Part shown: in pieces, positions 34,327 to 46,739 of the stretch
Position numbering within the stretch: the first letter of the stretch is position 1
Layout of the letters: every line of letters begins with the position of its first letter
DNA from: Stereocaulon alpinum
Lineage: Eukaryota; Ascomycota; Lecanoromycetes; Lecanorales; Stereocaulaceae
Assembly: GCA_018257865.1 (NCBI GenBank)
Contig: JAEUBA010000053.1
Location: 124,001-188,000, forward strand
DNA: 64,000 bases
Reading direction: 5' to 3'
Made by a program: the position numbers and the translations under genes
The notes under the pieces: generated by a model
What the model saw: the letters and a program-made list of their open reading frames with translations, nothing else
Databases searched by the model: none
What the model was told of the DNA's origin: nothing

Positions 34327-35724
34327 CAGTGACAAACGACCAAACCCTTGGTTTATGGGTCATTGGATGTAAAAAGTTCCGGCGCGGGGGACGGCGTATG
34401 CCATGCCATTTCAGGGACAGACGATCGTGTCAATCGTTTCCCGTTGCTGAGTGATGGTCGGGGGCTGGGAGTTCCCGAGGGAGATGGGGGCAGATCTGTG
34501 ACTTTGTTCTGTTTTTGGATTGGGGGTGTGGTGTGACTACGTATCATAAAGCAAGGTAGTGGATGAATGTCATGTACCTGGAATTTGTTTTCTTTGCTGA
34601 GTGATTGATTGATTAATTGATTGATGCATGGTGGAAGGGGGCCTTTATCCATTGCACAATGGCGTTTGCACAGCGCTGGGAGACGGAGCTCAGCGAAGAT
34701 ACCTCACTTACGTAAAAGATGCACTTCGAGACAACTGAACCAAAAGTTCTCCTTCCATCCCCATGCCATGCCATCCGCGGCGTCTCCACAATTCAAAGTC
34801 CGAGCCCCAAGCCCAAAGCCCAAAGCCAAGCCAAGAAAAAAAAGGAAAGAGCTCGGTCCTTCCCTGAAGCTTTCGCCATCCCTTCCTACCTTACCTTATC
34901 CCATCCATACCTTAGGCCTCCTTAAATATTCCGCCGGTTACACAACTAAACCGTTGCAAGCGCCAATGAGCATGACATCTAGGCCCGCTCCAGTTTTCCC
35001 CGTCCGATCCACAGCCTCCCTGTTTATTCCGCGGAATGACCGTTGCAGGTACCAATGACAATGACATCCTCAATCGGTCCGGGGTCAGCGGAGGGTGCTA
35101 AATAATCCGGCGAAAAGCTAGCCATTCCCATCCTGGCACATTTAAGCTTAACAGCAGACGCTGGAAGGAGAAATCGTGATGATCGAGGGGTAAGTCCCGA
35201 GCATTATCGGCCGAAGTGCCCTTGCAAAGATCCATCGTCTTGGCGTTCAGCAAGGTACTTCGGACACGACCCAATGGACTCGGGGAAAATCCTAAGCAGT
35301 CTCTGTTTGGTTCTCAACGAGCCAATGCCAAGCTGTTAGACCCGTGGGCGTTTTTCGAGTAAACCTCCCAAACGTCGATAGAAAGAGGCGAGCAGCATAA
35401 TGGCTTCGAGCGCGAATGTATAGTTTGTGCTACCTTGCTAGCATCCAGAAGCAGAATAGTAACATACCGAGTGGTGCCTCCAGGGTAGTTTTGTAACGGC
35501 GGGCTGGCTTGGCTTCTGCAGCCACCGGTACCATGGCTACCGGCTTCTATGGAGGCCCCATTGCCGATTTTAACCTTTCTGATAGAGTGTGTGCGCATTT
35601 TTCAAGATTTGGCAAGATGTGCTGCGGATGCAAAGGCGGCGCGGTGGGCCCGAGGTAGTGATCAGTGATCGAGATTGGCCTAGGCAGGGTGAGGGGGAGG
35701 GAAGCCTAGCGGCTAATGGGTTAG

Positions 35725-36478
35725 CTGCAGGTGTGACAGGTGTCAGGAGGTGCCGCAGATATGTGTGCGGAACTAGGTAGGGAGTCAGGGATGGTCGAGC
35801 ACGCTTACTCCTGACTTGGAGTGTGAGCGTGACAACTTTCTCCTTGAGTCCAGAGCCATCTGATGCGTATTATTATACCCGGAGGTGGCGGATATTGCAT
35901 CGAGATGCCGGCGGACTTGTGGATCTGTGATGCGCAAGTGTGAAGTTGGGGGAACCGGACGCTTTCCGATTCGTGAGTTCATATCTGCTGGCCTATCTTT
36001 CTCGAGTCATGCCTTTTAATTTAGGCAGGGAGAGATAGGAACAAGGCATGATGCGCAGAAGTTTAGACACCCGAAGCGTGCCAGTGATGACTGCAGCAGG
36101 TGACAACGTCGTAGAAGAGAAACAACCCTATTGGCATGGGAAGAGACAGCGACATGCAGAGCTAGAATAGGACCAGCATCCATCCCAACGGCGGAAATAA
36201 CGATGCATTAGACCGCTGTCACACCTGCAGATAGCCGTTACGCCCATGATTGAATGCCCCTAGCAGCGCCTCGACATTATTCCTGCTTTGGCATTCTAAT
36301 CACAATGGGCGTCCATTCTATGTACAGGTACGTATGCGTAGTTCGTTCTTGTGGCGGATGCACTAGGGTGGAGCCCCCCGATCTAGGAGAGGAGCCAATG
36401 CAAGAGACCGCTGTCATTCATGCAGTATCTTGTTTGCTGATATGATATATCAGCACGCAGCCGCTGTCAATCCTGCAG
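35725..36478. repeat. Cluster of five CTGTCA-N3-(C/A)TGCAG motif copies
   Basis: Three direct copies lie at 36213-36230, 36408-36425 and 36461-36478, all starting CCGCTGTCA and ending TGCAG over 18 bases. An inverted copy at 35725-35739 matches 15 bases of the first direct copy exactly. A looser inverted copy with a 4-base spacer is at 36091-36105. All five fall within about 750 bp, 4.5-5.2 kb upstream of the nsdD-like start. Confidence 0.6.
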
Positions 36479-38951
36479 ATGTCCGATCTTATTCCTGCTC
36501 CTGGTCTCTCGAAAGCAATGTGGGTGTGAGCCATCGGGATGCACGAGCAAGGAGGCAAGAAGCAGCTGTCAACCATACTTCTGAGACAATTCATTTTGAA
36601 AACATGCAGAAGCCATTCTGTCTGTGCGCATCAAGTCATAGGCTCCCAGCGCTTGCTTTGGTAAACGCCGCTCGCCGAGATACTTTGATGCCTAAAGCTT
36701 CTAGTCACGAAATGCAGGTTACTTTTCTGGGATTGAAGCGATTGACGGAGGGTTTGACGGAGGGTTTTGACATCAGCACCACACTAGGTAACGGTACTAA
36801 ATTTGCGTTCGGACGCCATTTCGACGTAGCCGCGGTATCTCGCACCCTCACGAATGCCATGATGTCGAACTTCCACTCATCGAGATGGGTTCATCGCATC
36901 GAGATCGTGGCTTGCCTACTTGAAGAGGGGTTCGGCGCGGCGACGAGGTGCTTCGGAGGAGTGTCGCAGGTACGGAAGCTTGGTGCGAAGTAGGTTCTTG
37001 ATTCCTAGAGCAAGGTCAGGGGAGAGTTGTAGACAGGTTCAAGGTTGACCATTAACAGACACATTGATGGCCATTGACCGACAATTGGGCTCGATCCCAC
37101 TACCTTGCGTTGGCGCGGAGTAGAAGCAACCTGTACGAGGAATAGTCGACCTATTCTGGCCCCCCTCTAGTATCGTTGTTAATTAGTAGCGTTCGATCTC
37201 GATCGAAGGCGCCTGTGTCAGTTTTGTTTTCTTTTTGCAGCACAACGCGCAGCATATTACAGGGTGCAATCCCCGACTAGCAAAATCTCGTCTCGATCGC
37301 TGCCTACTTTCAACACAAGCAGTAGATCTAGGCGAAACGGGGTCGATTTGATCTTGGCGCAGAGGCGAGTGTGGGGTGTTGTTGTGGGGTGCCGATAGTT
37401 GACATGTGGCATGTCCTAGTTTAGCTGCAGTGGGGAAAAGAGTGGGATGGTGCAACGACTGCTGGAGGCAGAACACCAGTCACTGCTTGCCTTGGATGCC
37501 TCGCAATCGTGTGAGACATCTCATGTGAATCGAGCTCACGTCTTGTTCAGATCTGGTTTGTGGCTTTCCTCGCTTCGAGTCGTTGCCTGCAGTCTGTACC
37601 AGAAGAGGCTGCATCGTCATCACAATTCTCTTCACGGAAACAAGGCAGATGTCGACTTATTGGTCAGACCAATCGAAGAACGATTTTCAACCCCATCCCC
37701 TCATAAGCCATTGCTTGTTTAGCAAGGTTGACGGCACAGGGAGATTATGAATGTCGTAGATCGGCTCCTCAATCGCGCCTTCCTTCCTCCTGATATCGTG
37801 ATACCAAGCATCCACTTTTGCACAAGCGGCGATTTTTAGCAGGCAATCTCTCACTCCTGGACGCGATCAGATGTGTAGGTACTACCTGCCTGGAGCAACA
37901 CGGCTGGCCGCTGTTCTCGGAGTCCATTGCAGCTCAATGTGCGTTTTGAAATCATTGCAATTGTGCTCCCGTGACCAGCTTGACAAAGTGATGTTCTCAT
38001 GCACTGAGGATATGCACACAGTCTCTTGAGGCTCCCTTAACCGAAGTGGCTAGCTAGCAGCTAGTGCGAAGGATGAATGATGACTGGACTGACGCCCGAT
38101 GCAGGGACGAAATCATGAAAGCTTACGATCGGTATATCTCCTAGCCTTGGTAGCAAGCCACAACTCCGTGGGCCCTTCCACGGCTAAGCGAGCTGTCCTG
38201 CTTTGTGTGCAACGGTGCCAGTGTTTCAGTCTAGAGTGAGTCTACGAGTAGGAGCTACCTCACCCCTTACATTTCGACATACAAAAGCACCTGTCTTGTT
38301 CCGGATGAGGGTAAGTGAGCACTACTGGAAAATGACAGGTTCTCGGGCGACGCTTTACCAATTATCACCCTTGCGAATCGAATTACAATTACCATTTGCC
38401 GAACAGCTTCGCCCTCCGTGCCACTCCTAGTAGGATAGCATGACAGCCACACCTGCACCTTGTCCACACTGTCGGTATCCGACTTTGACCAACCATATCT
38501 TTGTAGCCTTCCGGACCACTCGCTAAGGATTCACGCCTCACGTGGCACCGAGACAATCTTGCATCACACTTGTGCAGCATTGACAGCACCCAGCGGCTCT
38601 AATCGGATCTGTGATCTCACATTATAAGCTGCAGTATCTCGCGGTACCTCGGGCATGACAGCTACATGCAGGAGAGCACTCGTCAAGAATGCAACCTTTT
38701 TCGCTCATGCGCATGAACTACGGATAAGACTTTTGCAACACTGTTATTTGACCGTGCAAATCCGGGAGGCTGTTCCCTATCTTAAGAAAATTGAGTCCTT
38801 TTTGACAGGCCCAACCAAGTTTCAAGCTCGGCAGCGTGCATGGTAACCAAGTTACTGGAAAATGAGCGACATTTGTGTGGCATAACATGTACGGTGGCGC
38901 TCGAGTCCTCCGCAACCGAAAGGTAATATATAGTTTGGAATGTTCGGTATA

Positions 38952-38999
38952 TTGTCTTGTCTTGTCTTGTCTTGTCTTGTCTTGTCTTGTCTTGTCTTG
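38952..38999. repeat. TTGTC pentanucleotide microsatellite
   Basis: A perfect tandem run of 9.6 copies of TTGTC. It is the longest perfect simple repeat in the window and is likely to vary in length between strains. Confidence 0.95.
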
Positions 39000-40878
39000 A
39001 CACGTCTTCATCATTCAAGTTCTAAATTACGAGTGCTGCCTATCCTCGGGCTGCGAGCACCCGTTGAACATATCCGAGTAGTCAGCTTTTGATCTTGACC
39101 ACTGACTGCCACCCGGGATATTGCCGATCAAAACTATACATGGTTGGGCAGCAATGGACCCTTACTTCGGATTCACGCGCGCTTCGACAATTGTAGATAC
39201 GAAAGATCTGTGGCCTTGCAAAGGGGTAGAATCCAGGAATATACCTACAGATCTTCGGCCGTTTCGGCGCTATGGCTCCTTGCTTTCGGCTTCTGATCTT
39301 TGAATGATTCGTGCCGCAACAATGACCCAGATACAATTCCATCTGTGATTGTGAGTCGTTTGCAGGTGAAATGAATCTCTTTCAGTATCATCATCTCTTG
39401 AAAACTTTTGACATGGATCTACGGCATCACGGATAAAAATAAAAACGGCGGGTGGCAGATCGCAACACAACAGAGAGACGATCTCCAACGCAGATTTTCT
39501 CAACTACGGCCGTTCTGGACCAGGTGAAGCGTCTGGCGGAAGGCCCCAATTACCCAATTAGTACACCCTTGGAGCAACTAGGCACTGGCGATGTCTGGGC
39601 ATGTTGATCTTTACCATTGGGACACGATTTATATCAGATCCAGAATCTAGACGGTTGAGATGAAGTGGCAGTCGTAGATCATGTATGAAGTGTGGCTAGA
39701 ACCGGGACTAGACCTTCGTTGGTGACAGGATATATTATGACAATAGACCTTTTGCGGCTTTTGATGGGTCCGGAGATTGGTAGTGGAGGGTAAAGAAGGG
39801 TAAAGAAGGACACAGATCGTCATGGATGCGAAAGACGTCGACCATGTGCGGAGGAGTGACCCCATTGGCTCAGAGGCGGGCTAGCTTGCCAAGGGAGGAC
39901 TATTCTGCGGAGAGAGCGAAGGTGGTAGGGTAAGCCACCGGCTATGGTCTGGGATACTGTAGCCGACATCTCAACACGACGTTGGCCTGAGCCGCTCCAA
40001 GCCCGTCGCAAGAGGCTTGCAGGCGTTACGTAGTGGCCTGCCAGTTCCTGCCCCCAGGGGACCCTAAGGTACCTAGTCACCCTAGCAGCTGCAAGTTACC
40101 CAAGCGAAAAGGATCAGCAATCTCCGATCTCATCGAACGCCGGCCGCATATCTATCCCTGTTACACTTTAATCACTTAGTTAGGCTGTAGCTTAGGCACA
40201 TTATATGTACGTCCCACCATGGGAGGCAAGTTTCAGCAAGTCATTGGTTAGCTCGGTGGTGATGAGGGTAATGCACAGTAGTCCCCAGTAGCCCCAGCGC
40301 CTTTCCCTCGCAAGGCATAACGCCATCTGAAATCCTACCCGATCTGATCACCTCGCTTCCCCTCCGCCTTCCATTATCCATCCTACCCAATTCTGTACAT
40401 ATCCAAACCATCAACACTCCTCGCCCCTTCCCCCTCCCCACCAACATCTACTACTACTAGCAAAGGGGACGAGCCCTAAAACTAAGAGGCTACCCTACTC
40501 TTGGTCATACATAGTCCATATAGGACCCCCCATACACAATCCTTCGCTGACCGTTGAATTTCTGGCTGTCAAACTCTATCTATTACATCTTGCATCGAGA
40601 TCGGGGAACCGTACGTTCTGCCGTTCCTGTGGTTCACCCTCCCAACGGCTCATCCAGACTCACCAAAGCCAACTTCATCAATAATTTCGAGCAAACTGCG
40701 ACGCATTGATTGATATCATCTGCGTATTCGCCTCCAGTACCACCACTACCAAGCCTGCAAGCTACCTCCGTTGCAGCAATTGGGTCCGCATAAACCATAA
40801 TTTCAGTTCTGTCAGCGCGGGAAGCGACAGCAGCAAGACAAGGCCTTGGTTCTATAATCCAGAAATACATCCGAGGGC

Positions 40879-40896
40879 ATGACGGCGCCAACTTGA
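40879..40896 (+). promoter_or_regulatory. Small upstream open reading frame in the nsdD leader
   Basis: An ATG at 40879 starts a five-codon frame ending in TGA at 40894-40896, 45 bp before the proposed nsdD start. If the leader includes it, scanning ribosomes would meet it first. Its context (GGGCATGAC) is moderate. Whether it is transcribed depends on the start site, which is not visible. Confidence 0.4.
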
Positions 40897-40941
40897 ACGG
40901 ACCATCGGCTCGCAAATTGTTCCTGATAGGTAGGAACTGGA

Positions 40942-42679
40942 ATGGCGGACACAGTGGGCCAAAGGTCTGTTTTCACCACTGACTCACCAACCTCGCAATA
41001 ACAGATTGCTGTCCAACACCACAAACTAACTGCTATCTAGCGGTGCTTTGCCATCGATCAATTACCTCGACATGGAGAAGATCAAGAGGGAAAACGCCGT
41101 CTACAATCACAACGTTCCCGTGACAAGCACTGTCAACATGTCAGCTCCACCACTTATCAGCCCTTCCTCCATGTATTCTGGGCCACCTCCACCATACTCA
41201 TACCCTTCTTCTGCTGCCAGCTCAGTTATTGGTGGCGGTGGCGCTGGATCGGGTGTTGGACATGGGAGTTATATCTCTCCACCAGAAACCCGACGGACAT
41301 CTGATGAAAAGGAAGCGCCTACGTCTGTACGCCTGTCGTTGCCGTCGATCAATGAGGCCTTGAATACGGGAGATCAACAGCCGATATCAATATCGTCGCT
41401 ACTGACTTCAACTGCACAACCGCAAAAGCTTTCGCTGGTAACGAAAAGCCCTACGAGCCCCGTTGGTCGATCGTACCTGGATTCTCTGCCAAAAGGACCA
41501 CCAGATTCGTTTCCTCATCATACCACTACCTCGACGTATCGTCCACAGGAGTCATCGGATCGACCCAGTCGACCGATGTACTCCCCAAGCGTTGTGACCA
41601 CCCATGGCGAAAGTCGCTTTTCAGCCATAAATCCCATCACACCTTCGAGCTCGTACGATTCTTACCCTTCTGCTCAACAACCCACGACAAAAGCAACTGC
41701 CACAATCAATTACAGCCGCCCTGGTGCCTCTCCTATTCAAAACAATCCTTCTTCGTCACCAGCTTACGATACCGTCCCTCGTTCATTTCCGTCCTCTACT
41801 GCGCCTGTCGGTTACCCCACTTACCAACCCTCCTACGCCTACTCTGAATCGTCTCCCGCTATACCGTCGTACCGGAGACCAACGGCGAATCAACCGGCAT
41901 GGCGAGGCATAGGCTCCAACATGGAGCGTGCTGATGAGATTGGGACAGCCATGACAAAGGACAGCCCTCCGCCCAGACCAGCATACGGAGAGTCTGTTAA
42001 GCGTCATCTTGACATTTACGATCTGGAAACCTCGTTGAATGACGTAAGTACCACCGCCGCCTCCCCTTCCAGTCCAACTAATCCTTTCTGTAGATTGCAG
42101 AAGTCAGCGGTCGCGCTCTGAATTTCTCTCGCGAGTATGGTATTCGGGCACACCAAACGCAACGATCGGGACCTATACCTGGCTCGTTGCCATCCTTGAG
42201 TGAGTGTGACGAGATGATACGAATGGTGCAAGGCAAGATGCTTGACTCGTTTGCACGAATTAGAGACGTTGTCTACAAGCAGCAACAGGCACAGATCGAA
42301 CAGAGGAACTACGATCAACAGAACTACAAGCCTGCGGGCAGTGAAGCCGACGAGGATATGAGCTACCATGGGGATAAGCTCGAAGGCTCTGGGGGTTTTG
42401 CTGGCTCGGATGCAAAGAAGAGACGAGGCAGAGCTGCTCCGCCAGGAAGGTGTCATAGCTGCAACCGAGCAGAGACACCAGAGTGGCGCCGTGGTCCCGA
42501 CGGTGCAAGAACACTGTGCAATGCCTGCGGACTCCGTGAGTGACTTTCTTTCTTTCTGCCCTAAACTCCCCACTGATCTTCGTCCAGACTATGCAAAATT
42601 GACAAGGAAGATGGGCTCAAAGGCCCCACCTGGTCCTTCAAATTTGCGACCGAAGGAGTCCAGCCCCTCGTCGCCATAA
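40942..42679 (+). CDS. nsdD: GATA-type transcription factor, NsdD-like sexual development regulator
   Basis: Four exons: 40942-40964, 41041-42043, 42094-42535 and 42588-42679; 519 residues. The first exon is a 23-nt micro-exon encoding MADTVGQ; the intron after it (GTCTGT donor, CTAAC branch site, TAG acceptor) restores SGALPSINYLDMEKIKRENA, which reads as coding upstream of the next ATG at 41072. Residues about 30-330 are Ser/Pro-rich. A helical region (SECDEMIRMVQGKMLDSF, then RIRDVVYKQQ) precedes the single zinc finger, C-x2-C-x18-C-x2-C (CHSCNRAETPEWRRGPDG to LCNACGL), the type IVb form of NsdD. The last intron falls inside the finger just after CGL, and the next exon starts HYAKLTRK. NsdD binds GATA sites, activates sexual development and represses conidiation in Aspergillus nidulans. 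Large empty flanks fit a highly regulated developmental gene. Confidence 0.93.
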
Positions 42680-45442
42680 GCAGACCACCCCTATGGCTGC
42701 TCGTGTGCTCAAACCTGACATCCAATGTTTATATCTGAGCCCTCATATGTGGACGTCTTTCGGTAAAAAAAAATGAGCACCTACGCACGCTATAGGTAAC
42801 AACCTGTCCAACCTGCAAAACGCTAAGGATCTCACCGGGTTACAATTGGCATCGTCTGGCAGATAGACGACCATTGTGCACACATCATTGGCTGAACCCT
42901 GTCTAAGCTGCAAATCTTTCAGGATGACTGCCCGAGAATCCTACATCAACAAAATTTTCAACCTAACCCTCGCTTCTACGATTGATTCCGATATGGATCC
43001 CACACGAGCTGTATAAAGAACACATACAAATTTCCTTCCGCACACGTTTCTGGAATTTCTAGCGATGATACCAGCCTTATCAGAGGCCTGCAACATCTGG
43101 AGCGGCATGCCTTATTAGAGGCAGCATACGCCGAGACATGACATTTACACGGGGTGGGTTTTTGGCGACCTGGGGGCGACCATCGGTTTTCGAGTATATT
43201 TATTCCTGGAGCCTGGATGTGCATTAGCTCGAATATAGATTGGGGACAGACGATGGTTTGGCGTGCAACGGCTACTTCTACGGTACAGCTTATGAGAGCT
43301 AGAAGAAAGAGCTTGGGGTCGTGTTGCCTTGACGGATGGGTAAGTTTGATCTAGGTTTGACAACACGCAATTGATTTGATTTTTGGACTCTGTTTCCGAC
43401 CCTTGACTGACTTCCTTGTCCTGTTTCATCCCTCTTTCGCTCTGCCTTACTGCTTTGCTTGAGTCGTATTCAAGCTGACATTACTGATTCTTTATCGCCC
43501 CGAACCTCTTTCCTTGGATAAGAACCTTCTGCTGTCGTCTCATCCCAGATATTGCTAGAATTGCTAGGAATGCTGCGCAGTCCTCTGTTTTTTCCCAGTA
43601 ACCTACGACGACTACGAGTACGGCCGCGTTTCATTCGCAACCATCTGAACGCATTTCTGCAGCGGCTCTTTCAGTAATCTGTCCAACCCTGTTATAAATC
43701 GATTACGACGCACCTATGTTGGGGGTTTGCTATGCCGCATTGCCAACGCGCGTCCAAATTACCCTATTCCTACTTCCGTGGAGCAAAGAAAAGCAAAACA
43801 AATTTCAACTGATGGGCTTCCAAGTGCCGTACCCTGCACCATCCGCATCGCCATCTACGTCTAACAGCGTCTCCATCTCTTACTGACTTCTAACCGTACA
43901 TAAGATCCGCTAAAGTTTACCTGCCTCTGTCAGACACGCATACGCATCTCTCGCTTCCTCTATCCCAATCCGGCTCCGCATGCACCTATCCGCTATACCC
44001 ACCTTCCCTCTCAATAATTGGCTCGCTTTGATCGCGCCCGACATACATGCCGCTAACCCAGTCAGAATCAGAAGGAGCCAACCAACTGCTAAGCATAACG
44101 GATATGCATTGCGCCGCTAGGGAATAATGAAAAACTTGAAGTATTCGTACATTTCGTACTGCGGATCAACTGGGCAGCTTTGCATCTCAACGTAGGGATT
44201 TGATTTCGGCATTGGTTGGGTTGGGTACTTGACCAAGCAAATTTTCGTACTGGACTTTGATGGCAGATAGACTCGGCCTCGCCGGTGTCGGAGGGTCCAC
44301 AATATGTTGGCCAAGACTTGTGAATGTTACGGGGAAGGATATACGTACGTACATACACACGTGCATACCTCGGTGCGAAGCGAGTTGTGATTCTCGCCAA
44401 CGCAATGTACCTCTTGTGAAACACGCTTATACATACCTACTGCCAGTCAATTAGCAAAGTAGCCCCATATAATCATCACATGCCCAAAACATTCCCACAA
44501 CATTCGCACCACTGGATATACGCGCTCCAGCGTCGCTCTGGCATTGTCGCTCAGCCGAGAGGGAAATCCAGAATAAGACAAAATAACGTTATCGCCGTGC
44601 GTGGGGTTTCAATACAAGGGGGAGGGAGGTAACACACTGTGAAGAAGGTACACGTGGGAATTTTCTATTCCCATTACTTGCACCTTGTACTCGGGAGAGC
44701 GTCACTGTATCATACTGCAGCATCACTGCTCACCTTATCCTTCACATTGTACCACACCACTCTCCTCACAAACAACCTCCTACCATATCGCAAAACACAA
44801 CCACAACAACCACAACAACCACCAGCCCCCCTCGCTACATTCGTCACAATTCATCTGTATCGTAAATCAACTCAACACCCTACCCAAAAAAAACAAGCAT
44901 CGCGCATCTCCCTCATGCTTCCGCATAAAACTAAGCATAAAAAGTGAGCACGAGCAATCTACCTTATCTTACCTTACCTCACTACCACACTATCCAAGGT
45001 ATACGTACCTTACATTAACCCACACACCCTCCCCACCCAACCCACCAAAAACAAACTTTAAACTTTCCAACGGCTATCCCCATCCTCATGCCCATGCCCA
45101 GTGCAGCATCATCCATCCCTGTATAACCACTGCATCGTAACATCCCCCCTTACAGCAGACTAACCCCAGAAAAAGAAAAACAAACTTCCAACGGCTATCC
45201 CCGTACCCACTTCACCTCGCCTATGCCCCGTGAACGATATGACATACCTTAAGCTTGCTTGCATTCCTTCTACACTGCATAGCATTGCATCCTACCCACC
45301 CTACCCTACCCTGCTTCCTCCACCTCACCTCACCATACCACACCTCCCCCCTCCCCCCCCCTCCTCTCCCCATCCCCATCCCCCCCATCGCTAAAAAAAG
45401 AAAAAAGAAAAAAAAATGAATTGACTTTCCACCACCAATCCC

Positions 45443-45472
45443 AAATCTAAATCTAAATCTAAATCTAAATCT
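45443..45472. repeat. AAATCT hexanucleotide repeat
   Basis: Five perfect tandem copies of AAATCT. Confidence 0.95.
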
Positions 45473-45600
45473 CAATCCCTAGACCCCAAGAACGCAACGC
45501 GCCACGATGCGATGAGATACATCACATCACACCACATCACAGCGCACACACGCAAGCAAGCAAGCTTGATAACGTCATTCATTCATTCCATTCCCCGTTC

Positions 45601-45660
45601 TTCCTGATCGCTTCTGATTGCTTCTGATCGCTTCTGACTGACCTACCTACCTACCTACCT
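45601..45660. repeat. 10-bp tandem repeat followed by ACCT repeat
   Basis: Four tandem decamers close to CTTCTGATYG (45601-45640) are followed directly by five copies of ACCT (45641-45660) and further CCCT/CCTC variants. Confidence 0.85.
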
Positions 45661-46067
45661 CCCTACCTCCCTCCCTAACCTAAGCTATAAGGGACCCAGG
45701 GACCCAGGCGGAGGGGGCGCGTATAGATAGATAGGATATGAAGCAGACCATACTATCTATCCATCCGACCGATTCATTCATTCATTCATCGCCCAGAGAC
45801 CATCGCGATGTACTTGTACTTGCACTAGTATTAAGCTCCCATCTCGAAAGAAAAAAATGGAAAAGAAATGGAAAAAGGAAATGGCGTCATGTGTAGTGGA
45901 TGGATGGATGGAGGGTTTGTCCTGGTGTTTCGTATGGATCGGTAGGTAGGTAGGTGCTGTTTTGACGTGCGTGGGTGCGGTTCACGGTGGGTGGGTAGGT
46001 GGGTGGTGTGTGGAACGTTTGTGGGATTGCTTTTGGTTTTTATGCAGGTACGGAGGGAGGCGGGGGA

Positions 46068-46089
46068 GGGTCGGGGTCGGGGTCGGGGT
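46068..46089. repeat. GGGGTC hexanucleotide repeat
   Basis: About three and a half copies of a G-rich hexamer. Runs of four G at this spacing could in principle form a quadruplex. Confidence 0.8.
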
Positions 46090-46739
46090 ATGTATGATAA
46101 GGTGAGGCAGATGTGACGAGTAAGGTAGAGCAAGCAGGTACAGGGAGTAAAGCAGGTAGGCATGTAAAGTAAAGCAAGCAAGCAGGCAGGGGTGGCAGAT
46201 AAGCATGAGATGGGCGGCAACTGAGTAGTTGTGAAGGTTTGTAGTTGCATGGAAGGATGGATGGGGATAGGTGGGTTGTGGGGAAGGCAAACTGTGAGGC
46301 AGATTGATTGTTTTTGGACAGAATAGAGGAGTAGCTAGCAGGGAACGAACGTTTTTGGATTTCAGGGCTGATAATCGAGTGCTATCTGTTCAGAAGCCAC
46401 CACATCTTCCTGTACCTGCACACAGCAGTATGTCCTGTACAACACTGTGAGCAAGCATCATCTTCGGACCAAGCCAAGAAGGCTCTTCCACATGCAAACA
46501 CATGACTACATCCAATCTCCCTCCTAAAGCGTAGTCATCAAGACTAAGAATCCCACTCCCACAGTCCCAAGGGTATATAGAAATTAGAAATTACAGTCAG
46601 ATTTGTACATAATATGTAAACAGCAATGGCGATATCAACGCTCGTCTAGAAGGGTATAAAGCTTTCAAAATCCAAAACCCGAGATCCAATCCAAGAATAG
46701 ACATTAGTAGATAAGAGTAAATGTTAGGTATGATATAAA

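Larger units (their letters stand above)
34327..40941. other. 6.6-kb gene-free region upstream of the nsdD-like gene
   Basis: No frame here has a recognisable domain. The longest (36430-36993) starts at a TTG and looks like chance. It holds a pentanucleotide microsatellite (38952-38999), a cluster of a repeated CTGTCA-N3-CTGCAG-like motif (35725-36478), a 12-bp direct duplication near 36741-36765, and a C/T-rich block at about 40300-40445 that may mark the nsdD transcription start. It is most simply read as the extended promoter and leader of the regulator, but a non-coding RNA cannot be excluded. Confidence 0.55.
42680..46739. other. 4.1-kb convergent intergenic region rich in simple repeats
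   Basis: Both flanking genes (nsdD-like and LIM) end here. From about 44640 to 45800 the plus strand is strongly C/T-rich; from about 45840 to 46300 it turns purine-rich. Several microsatellites lie in the middle. I find no supported gene; frames in it are repetitive Pro/Thr/His-rich artefacts of base composition. A palindrome AAGGTATACGTACCTT is at 44996-45011. Confidence 0.5.

Noticed and set aside
36430..36993. 187-codon open frame in the nsdD upstream region
   Set aside because: It starts at a TTG, has no recognisable domain, and overlaps the repeated-motif cluster; probably chance.
44639..45140. Pro/Thr/His-rich frames in the convergent region
   Set aside because: They arise from C/T-rich DNA and start at non-supported positions; typical compositional artefacts.
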